A DNA stretch of 13,306 nucleotides. Source: Candidatus Aquidulcis sp. (lineage in GTDB: Bacteria > Chloroflexota > Anaerolineae > Anaerolineales > E44-bin32). Within the stretch, counting starts at the first letter, position 1, and each line of letters begins with the position of its first letter. This document shows, in pieces, positions 6,706-11,779 of this stretch. The translations under genes were made by a program, and so were the position numbers. Below the pieces are notes generated by a model. The model did not search any database. It worked only from the letters and a program-made list of their open reading frames with translations, and was not told the origin of the DNA. The DNA lies in NCBI GenBank assembly GCA_020723365.1, contig DYJB01000059.1:1409-14714 (forward strand), given 5' to 3'.

Positions 6706-7878
6706 CTACTGCTGAAACCCGTGCGGTGGAGTCGGCGGGGCGGCTACCAGTTCCTTCTCCGACCGAGTGTGTCCAGGGCCGGTGCCCTTGGCCAGGTATT
6801 GGGCCTCGTCGGCGCGGGACAGGATGTCGTCGATGGTCGTGTCGTCCTGGTGGAGCTGACTGACGCCGGCACAGAAGGACATCACGGGGACGGCCGGGCC
6901 AAGCTGCTGACTGTAGGAGGTCAGCGCTTTGCGCAGCTTGGCGGTGACGTTGTGAGCCCCCTCGATGGCGGTCTCCGGGAGCAGCACGACGAATTCGTCC
7001 CCACCGATGCGCGCCAGCAGGTCGGTCGAGCGCAGGACGGCCTTCATGGCGCGCCCGGCGCCGGTGAGCACCTCGTCGCCGAAGAGGTGTCCGAAGCGGT
7101 CGTTGATGGCTTTGAAGCCGTCCAGATCGAGGTACAGCAGGCTGAGCGGCCGGCGGTAGCGGCGGGCGCGCGAGAACTCACGGCCCAGCTGCTCCATCAA
7201 CCAGCGCCGGTTGGCCAGGCCGGTCATGGGATCGGTGTGGGCCAGCTCGGTCATCTGCTCGGCCTGCTCGTTGAGAGCCGAGATGCTGCGACGCACGTAG
7301 CTCGAGTAGAAGCTCAGCACGGCGGCCAACGCCATGGCCACGATCGTTTGGGCCATCAAGAAGACGGCGCCGGTCGCCAGGTCGAAGCCGTGGATATCGG
7401 CCGCGGGCGTGTTGCGGGCGTACAGCCAGGTGGCCAGGTTCGCCGCCGTCGCCAGGCCGGCGAACAGATAGGCCGGGCCGCCGCCGATCATCGATCCGGC
7501 GGCTACGACCGAGATCAGGAAGGCGGTGTTGACCAGGTAGATGTCCTGCGGGACCAGGAAGGCGTTGATCAGCGGGAAGAGGAAGAAGCCGGCGGCGAGC
7601 AGATAGCCGACGGGTGTGGTCCGCCCCAGGCGCGCCAGCCGATCGGCCGCCAGCACGATGAGGGCCAGCACCACGATGGCCGCCAGGTCGAAGCGCCAGC
7701 CATGGCTGGCGTACGGCTGCAGAACCAGCAGCATGGTGACCTCGACCACCAGCCAGCCGGCCAGAACGATGAGTGAGACGCGCACCGCCGCCCGGGCGAG
7801 CTGAATCCGGTAGGGCTTCTCGTCCGGCTCGACGCGAGGCAGGAGGGCGGAAAGCAAGGCACGCCAGAGTGTGCGCAT
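6706..7878 (-). CDS. Membrane-bound diguanylate cyclase (GGDEF)
   Basis: The 390-residue protein makes the second messenger cyclic di-GMP from two GTP. Residues 30-190 contain about six hydrophobic helices (near 31-54, 64-78, 89-109, 115-133, 137-153, 168-192), an integral membrane sensor part without a recognisable extracellular domain. A short helix (198-214) links to the GGDEF domain, which starts with HTDPMTGLANRR (214-225). Metal and substrate residues are present in DLDGFKAIND (251-260), and the active-site GGDEF is intact at 292-296. An RSTD sequence at 283-286, five residues before GGDEF, is a complete RxxD inhibitory site, so product feedback is expected. There is no EAL domain. The ATG lies 18 bp after the fabI stop, with AGGGG as a possible ribosome site, so it is probably the last gene of a glycosylase-fabI-cyclase operon. 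The signal sensed is unknown. Confidence 0.92.
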   Translation of the reverse strand: MRTLWRALLSALLPRVEPDEKPYRIQLARAAVRVSLIVLAGWLVVEVTMLLVLQPYASHGWRFDLAAIVVLALIVLAADRLARLGRTTPVGYLLAAGFFLFPLINAFLVPQDIYLVNTAFLISVVAAGSMIGGGPAYLFAGLATAANLATWLYARNTPAADIHGFDLATGAVFLMAQTIVAMALAAVLSFYSSYVRRSISALNEQAEQMTELAHTDPMTGLANRRWLMEQLGREFSRARRYRRPLSLLYLDLDGFKAINDRFGHLFGDEVLTGAGRAMKAVLRSTDLLARIGGDEFVVLLPETAIEGAHNVTAKLRKALTSYSQQLGPAVPVMSFCAGVSQLHQDDTTIDDILSRADEAQYLAKGTGPGHTRSEKELVAAPPTPPHGFQQ

Positions 7879-7896
7879 ACGAGGCCCCTGTCTCGA

Positions 7897-8685
7897 TTAC
7901 TCCGTGGTGGTCGGTGCGGTGACGCCCAGGATATTGTAGCCCGAATCGACGAACACCACTTCGCCGGTGACCGTGCGCGCCAGGTCGGAGGCCAGCCACA
8001 CCGCAGTGCCACCCACGTCCTCGATCGTGATCGGGCGGCGGAGCGGCGCGATCTCGGCAAAGGCGCGGTACAGACTCTTGAACCCGCTTACCCCGGCGGC
8101 GGACAGCGTGCGCACGGGGCCGGCGGAGATGGCGTTGACCCGGATGCCCTTCGGACCCAGCTCGGAGGCCAGGTAGCGGACGGAGGCTTCCAGGGCGGCC
8201 TTGGCCACGCCCATCACGTTGTAGTTGGGCATGACCTTCTCGCTGCCGTAGTAGGTCAGCGTGACGACCGAGCCGCCATCCCGCATCAGAGGCAAGGCAG
8301 CCCGCGCCAGGGCGGTCAGGGAGTAGGCGCTGATGTCCATGGCTGTGTGGAACCCGGCACGGCTGGTTTCATAGAAGGGGCGGCTGAGCTCGTCCCGCCC
8401 GGCATAGGCAACGGCATGCACCAGGATGTCGAGCTTGCCCAGCGCCTTGCCGGCCTGCGCGAAGAGAGCGTCAATGGCGGCGTCATCGCCGACGTCACAC
8501 GGTTCGACGAAGGAGGCGCCGACCGACTCGGCCAGCGGCCGCACGCGGCGTTCGAGGGCCTCCCCGGCGTAGGAAAAGGCCAACCGGGCGCCGTGCTCGT
8601 GCATTGCCTTGGCGATGCCCCAGGCGATCGAATGGTCGTTGGCCACGCCGAAGACCAGGGCGGTCTTGCCTTCGAGCAGCATCAT
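7897..8685 (-). CDS. fabI: Enoyl-[acyl-carrier-protein] reductase (NADH), FabI
   Basis: The 262-residue short-chain dehydrogenase catalyses the last reduction of each fatty-acid elongation cycle, from trans-2-enoyl-ACP to acyl-ACP, in the cytoplasm. The FabI-type cofactor loop GVANDHSIAWGIA is at 13-25. The catalytic pair is Y155 and K162 in NYNVMGVAK (Y-x6-K), with the second FabI tyrosine at Y145. AGPVRTLSAAG at 188-198 is the FabI substrate loop. Length is normal. The first of two adjacent ATGs (8685) is chosen because AAGGAG lies 7 bases upstream, though 8682 is possible. Long in-frame extension to 8877 is rejected because it overlaps the glycosylase gene and is low-complexity. The gene follows the glycosylase by 23 bp and precedes the diguanylate cyclase by 18 bp. 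No other fab gene is nearby. The target of triclosan-type inhibitors is this family. Confidence 0.95.
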   Translation of the reverse strand: MMLLEGKTALVFGVANDHSIAWGIAKAMHEHGARLAFSYAGEALERRVRPLAESVGASFVEPCDVGDDAAIDALFAQAGKALGKLDILVHAVAYAGRDELSRPFYETSRAGFHTAMDISAYSLTALARAALPLMRDGGSVVTLTYYGSEKVMPNYNVMGVAKAALEASVRYLASELGPKGIRVNAISAGPVRTLSAAGVSGFKSLYRAFAEIAPLRRPITIEDVGGTAVWLASDLARTVTGEVVFVDSGYNILGVTAPTTTE

Positions 8686-8708
8686 GCGAGCTCTCCTTGG
8701 TGTGTGCG

Positions 8709-9323
8709 TCAGGGGCCCGGCAGGCGAGCCTGCGCCTCGGGCCGGAGGAGGAACCGCCTGGCCAGGCTGCGCCACGGCTCCGGTACGTTGTTTAACCCCA
8801 CGCGGGGCCCGGTGGTCACGTCGGAATCGGGGATTCGCCGGCCGCGTTCGAGGAACAGCCGGGCTTGCGGCGCGCACAGGTCATGCCCGTCGAAGCGCCG
8901 GTCGAGCCCAAGCGCCTGGGCCAGTTTGGCCGGCCCGCCGGTTGGATCGCGGCGGCCGGCGCGGGTCCCGCCGCGACGACGCACCATGGTCGCCTGACCC
9001 TCGGCCGGGAGCAGGGCGCGGATCAGGACGGCGGCCGGGAAGCCCTCGGCTTCCGTCACCACGTTCAGGCACCAGTGCATGCCGTAGGTGAAGTAGACGT
9101 AGGCATGGCCCGGTGGGCCCCACATCGAAGCGTTGCGCGCCGTGCGGCCGGCTCGGGCGTGGCAGCCGAGGTCCTCCGATCCGACATAGGCTTCCGCCTC
9201 GACGATCCAGCCGCTCAGCCGCCGGCCGCCGGCCTCCAGGCGCACCAGGCGCGCACCCAGCAGTTCACGCGCCACGGCCAGCGTCGGGCGCTTGAAGAAC
9301 GAGCGGCTAAGCCGGGGAGCCAT
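8709..9323 (-). CDS. 3-methyladenine DNA glycosylase (AAG/MPG family)
   Basis: The 204-residue protein is a monofunctional glycosylase that flips out and removes alkylated and deaminated purines (3-methyladenine, hypoxanthine) to begin base-excision repair. The family block is clear: GWIVEAEAYVGSEDLGCHA (38-56) contains the catalytic glutamate E42. It is followed by GRTARNASMWGPPGHAYVYFTYGMHWCLNVV across 59-89 with the intercalating and base-pocket tyrosines, and by GPAKLAQALGL at 130-140. Length is typical (about 200). I use the ATG at 9323 because homology begins there. The upstream in-frame start at 9458 adds 45 low-quality residues and crosses the start region of the divergent gene. No Shine-Dalgarno is visible, and a TACAAT -10-like box lies only 7 bases upstream, so the mRNA may be nearly leaderless. 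It is the first gene of the operon with fabI and the cyclase. Confidence 0.93.
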   Translation of the reverse strand: MAPRLSRSFFKRPTLAVARELLGARLVRLEAGGRRLSGWIVEAEAYVGSEDLGCHARAGRTARNASMWGPPGHAYVYFTYGMHWCLNVVTEAEGFPAAVLIRALLPAEGQATMVRRRGGTRAGRRDPTGGPAKLAQALGLDRRFDGHDLCAPQARLFLERGRRIPDSDVTTGPRVGLNNVPEPWRSLARRFLLRPEAQARLPGP

Positions 9324-9330
9324 AGCGGCG

Positions 9331-9336
9331 ATTGTA
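9331..9336 (-). promoter_or_regulatory. Candidate -10 box giving a leaderless glycosylase mRNA
   Basis: The complement reads TACAAT, five of six matches to the -10 consensus, ending 7 bases before the ATG at 9323. Transcription would begin at or next to the A of the start codon. The lack of a ribosome binding site in front of this gene fits a leaderless transcript. No -35 box is evident in the GC-rich DNA upstream. Confidence 0.3.
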
Positions 9337-9442
9337 GCCCAGCCGAGGCCGCGCCCGCGCCGCAGGTGACGGAAGAGCGCGACAATCAGTCGAAAGGAAG
9401 CGCGGCCTTCGCCGACCGCTCCACCGTGCCGGAGGGTGTCCC

Positions 9443-10099
9443 GTGTCCGTCCTGCCAAGGCTCGCCACCTTCCAGGGCCGGCGTGACGAGCGGCCGAACC
9501 AGGACCTGGCGCGCAGGCTGGCGCGCTCGGGCGATGGTGAAGCGATCCGGGAGCTCGCCGAGAACCTGCACCATCCCAACCGCAGAATCCAGAGCGACTG
9601 CCTGAAGGTGCTCTACGAGATCGGCGCCCTGAACCCGACCCTGATTGCCGGCTACGCAGATGAGTTCCTGGATCAGTTGAGCAGCGAGCACAACCGCATG
9701 GTGTGGGGCGGCATGATCGCCCTGGCGACCGTCAGCCCGCTCAAGTCCGGCGCCATCGGCAGGCGGCTTGGCGAGGTCATCCGGGCGGTCGAGGGCGGGA
9801 CGCTGATCACCGTGGTTTGGGGCGTGAAGGTCCTGGCTGTCGTGGCGGGCATGGAGCGGCGCTTCCGGGCGAAGAGCCTGCCCGTCCTGAAGCGCGTGCT
9901 CACGACGTGCCTGCCGCGCGACGTCCCTCTGCACGCCGAGAGCATCCTGATGGCGATCGACGTCGCCGACCGCAAGCCCTTCCTGGCCATTCTGGCGGCG
10001 CGGCAGCCGGAGCTCTCAGCCGCCCAGGCGCGACGGCTGCGCAGGACGCTGGGCAAGCTGGCGCCAGCCGGCGCCGTGAAGCGCGTGACGAAGCGCTGA
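9443..10099 (+). CDS. HEAT-like helical-repeat protein of unknown function
   Basis: The 218-residue protein is rich in helices and hydrophobic heptad-like patterns. Repeats of about 35 residues are visible: DGEAIRELAENLHHPNRRIQSDCLKVLYEIG (31-61), AGYADEFLDQLSSEHNRMVWGGMIALATVS (69-98) and a third around 115-155. The phrase 'NRRIQSDCLKVLYEIGALNP' is a HEAT-type turn. The fold predicts a protein-binding scaffold with no catalytic motif. There is no signal peptide or membrane segment. The C-terminus (195-218) is basic. The start is a GTG at 9443 with CGGAGGG 7 bases upstream, which is better than any nearby ATG. The gene is divergent from the DNA glycosylase and stands 35 bp before the IMP dehydrogenase-like gene on the same strand, so the two are likely cotranscribed. 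I do not recognise a named family beyond generic HEAT-repeat proteins. AlkD-like glycosylases also use HEAT repeats, but I see no AlkD active-site signature. Confidence 0.75.
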   Translation: MSVLPRLATFQGRRDERPNQDLARRLARSGDGEAIRELAENLHHPNRRIQSDCLKVLYEIGALNPTLIAGYADEFLDQLSSEHNRMVWGGMIALATVSPLKSGAIGRRLGEVIRAVEGGTLITVVWGVKVLAVVAGMERRFRAKSLPVLKRVLTTCLPRDVPLHAESILMAIDVADRKPFLAILAARQPELSAAQARRLRRTLGKLAPAGAVKRVTKR

Positions 10100-10120
10100 T
10101 CGCGGAAGGATGAGGCCGGC

Positions 10121-10126
10121 AGGAGG
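10121..10126 (+). promoter_or_regulatory. Strong ribosome binding site of the guaB-like gene
   Basis: A perfect AGGAGG lies 8 bases before the ATG at 10135 and fixes the start of the IMP dehydrogenase-family gene. It falls in the 35-bp gap after the HEAT-like gene, which fits two genes on one transcript with independent initiation. Confidence 0.6.
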
Positions 10127-10134
10127 TCTGGGGA

Positions 10135-11583
10135 ATGCGCATTCGAGCTGAGACGGCCCTGACGTTCGACGATGTGCTGCTTGTGCCGCGCCATTCACGC
10201 ATCGCCAGCCGCAGCGATGTCTCGCCGCACACCCTGGCGGCGCGCGGCCTGGCGCTGGCCATCCCGGTGCTAAGCGCCAACATGGACACGGTCACCGAGA
10301 GCGAGATGGCCATTGCCATGGCGCGCTGCGGCGGGCTGGGGATCATCCACCGCTTCATGCCCATCGAGCGGCAGGCGGGCGAAGTGGCGCGGGTGAAGCG
10401 CGCCGAGGGGTACGTGGTGGAAGATCCGGTGACCATCGAGCCGCACGCCAGCATCCGGCAGGCTCGCGCGCTCCTGTCCGGTGCCGGCATCGGCGGGCTG
10501 GTCGTCGTCGACCGGCAGGCCCGCGTGCTGGGCATGGTCACCAAGCGCGACCTGCTCTTCGCGCCGGACGAGGAGGAGCCGGTCAGCGAGGTGATGACGC
10601 CCCGCGAGCGGCTGGTGACGCTGCAGGCGCCCGCCGACCTGCTGGCGGCGCGTGAGCAGCTCCACGCTCACCGTTTGGAGAAGCTGCCGCTGCTCGACTC
10701 CGGGGGCAAGCTGCGCGGGTTGATCACGGCCCAGGACATCATGCGGCTCGAGCAGCATCCGCAGGCCACCAAGGATGGCAAGGGGCGCCTGCGCGTCGGC
10801 GCCGCCGTCGGCGCCCGCTCCGAGGATCTCGAACGCGCCGAGGCCTGCCTGCACGCCGGCGCCGATACCTTCGTCGTCGATATCGCTCACGGGCACTCGG
10901 AGAACTGCCTGGGCATGGTGCGTGCCCTCAAGCAGCGCTGGCCCGAGGTGCCTGTAATCGCCGGCAATGTGGCCACGCCGGAGGGCGTGCGCGACCTGGC
11001 GCAGGCGGGCGCCGACGCCGTCAAGGTCGGGGTCGGATCGGGATCGATCTGCATCACGCGCGTCATCACCGGCTTCGGCGTGCCCCAGCTCACGGCCATC
11101 CTCGAGTGCGCCGCCGAGGCGCATCACCTGGGCGTGCCCGTCATCGCCGACGGCGGGATCCGCCGCTCGGGGGATGCCGTCAAAGCGCTGGCGGCCGGGG
11201 CCAGCACGGTCATGGTTGGCAACATGCTGGCCGGGACGGACGAGGCCCCCGGGGCGACGATCATCCGCGACGGACGCAAGATGAAGGTCGTGCGGGGCAT
11301 GGCCTCGCTGAGCGCCAGCGCCGACCGGCTGGTGATCGATCGCGGGGCCGACCTCGAGCCCGGCGACTGGGAGCGCATCGTGCCGGAAGGCGTGGAAGCC
11401 GTCGTGCCGCACCGCGGAGCCGTGGCCGAGGTGCTCGACCAGCTGATCGGCGGCATCCGCTCTGGCATGTCCTACGCCGGGGCGCGGTCGCTGGCCGAGC
11501 TGTGGGAGCGGGCGGAGTTCGTCCGCGTCACCGGAGCCGGGTTGCGCGAGTCGGGCGCGCACGACGTCGAGCCGATCGGGTGA
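10135..11583 (+). CDS. guaB: IMP dehydrogenase-family protein with CBS pair (atypical flap)
   Basis: The 482-residue protein has the IMPDH layout: an N-terminal barrel half starting TFDDVLLVP (10-18) and SANMDTVTE (48-56), a CBS pair (about 94-206), then the barrel's second half. The catalytic-loop block GSGSICITRVITGFGVPQ (301-318) has the nucleophile C306 and T308, in a form also seen in eukaryotic IMPDH. GNVAT (277-281), ADGGIRRSGDAVKALAAGA (338-356) and EAPG (370-373) follow IMPDH. IMPDH oxidises IMP to XMP with NAD, the rate-limiting step to GMP. Two points are unusual. The Asp loop reads VVDIAHGHS (247-255), a wording seen in GMP reductases, where classical bacterial IMPDH has DSSHGHS. 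The flap (388-415) has no tyrosine, so the catalytic Arg-Tyr pair of typical IMPDH is not intact (the best candidates are R398-L399 or R403-G404). The C-terminal block VPEGVEAVVPHRG is IMPDH-like. IMPDH remains the best call, with GMP reductase the alternative. Confidence 0.85.
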   Translation: MRIRAETALTFDDVLLVPRHSRIASRSDVSPHTLAARGLALAIPVLSANMDTVTESEMAIAMARCGGLGIIHRFMPIERQAGEVARVKRAEGYVVEDPVTIEPHASIRQARALLSGAGIGGLVVVDRQARVLGMVTKRDLLFAPDEEEPVSEVMTPRERLVTLQAPADLLAAREQLHAHRLEKLPLLDSGGKLRGLITAQDIMRLEQHPQATKDGKGRLRVGAAVGARSEDLERAEACLHAGADTFVVDIAHGHSENCLGMVRALKQRWPEVPVIAGNVATPEGVRDLAQAGADAVKVGVGSGSICITRVITGFGVPQLTAILECAAEAHHLGVPVIADGGIRRSGDAVKALAAGASTVMVGNMLAGTDEAPGATIIRDGRKMKVVRGMASLSASADRLVIDRGADLEPGDWERIVPEGVEAVVPHRGAVAEVLDQLIGGIRSGMSYAGARSLAELWERAEFVRVTGAGLRESGAHDVEPIG

Positions 11584-11610
11584 GGCGGCGCGCCGCTCGA
11601 TCGCGCCGTC
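11584..11610 (+). terminator. Hairpin just after guaB stop
   Basis: GGCGGCGCG (11584-11592) pairs with CGCGCCGTC (11602-11610) around a 9-base loop, giving 9 pairs including one G-U. It begins immediately after the TGA. No T-run follows (CGGCATCCC), so it may be a terminator of a GC-rich genome, a 3'-end stabiliser or chance. Confidence 0.35.
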
Positions 11611-11658
11611 CGGCATCCCGCCAGGCAACGCTCAGCCCGGGCAATCCGCTGGTCGGCA

Positions 11659-11687
11659 TTGCCGTTGGCCGACTTCTCTGATACAAA
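11659..11687 (+). promoter_or_regulatory. Candidate promoter of the NuoE-NuoF gene
   Basis: TTGCCG (11659-11664) and TACAAA (11682-11687) are 17 bases apart, with a TG one base before the -10 box (TGA-TACAAA), an extended -10. Each hexamer matches four of six. The stretch CTCTGATACAAATTCTC is the most A/T-rich in the neighbourhood. Transcription would start near 11694, about 86 bases before the GTG of the next gene. Confidence 0.4.
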
Positions 11688-11698
11688 TTCTCTGGTTG

Positions 11699-11730
11699 CC
11701 GCCAGCCGGCGACGGTTGAACCGGCGGCGG
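11699..11730 (+). promoter_or_regulatory. Bulged hairpin in the NuoE-NuoF leader
   Basis: CCGCC-A-GCCGG (11699-11709) pairs with CCGGCGGCGG (11721-11730): ten G-C pairs with a single bulged A and an 11-base loop. It lies a few bases after the predicted transcription start and about 50 bases before the start codon. It could protect the 5' end of the mRNA or regulate it. The function is not shown. Confidence 0.35.
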
Positions 11731-11779
11731 GTCCGGGAAGCACCACCAACCTCACGCCTCCCACGGAGCACAGCTGCCT

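Noticed and set aside
5351..6715. 454-codon open frame on the plus strand opposite the PIG-L and yjbQ-like genes
   Set aside because: It crosses two real genes and their junction in antisense and has no coherent domain content.
8686..8877. 64-residue N-terminal extension of fabI
   Set aside because: It would overlap the glycosylase gene; the ribosome site at 8692-8697 supports the ATG at 8685, where homology begins.
9443..10099. HEAT-like protein as an AlkD-type DNA glycosylase paired with the divergent AAG gene
   Set aside because: The repeat fold is suggestive, but I see none of the AlkD active-site residues, and the genes are divergent, not cotranscribed.
10270..11628. 452-codon open frame on the minus strand opposite guaB
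   Set aside because: Antisense shadow of a well-conserved gene; no recognisable domain.
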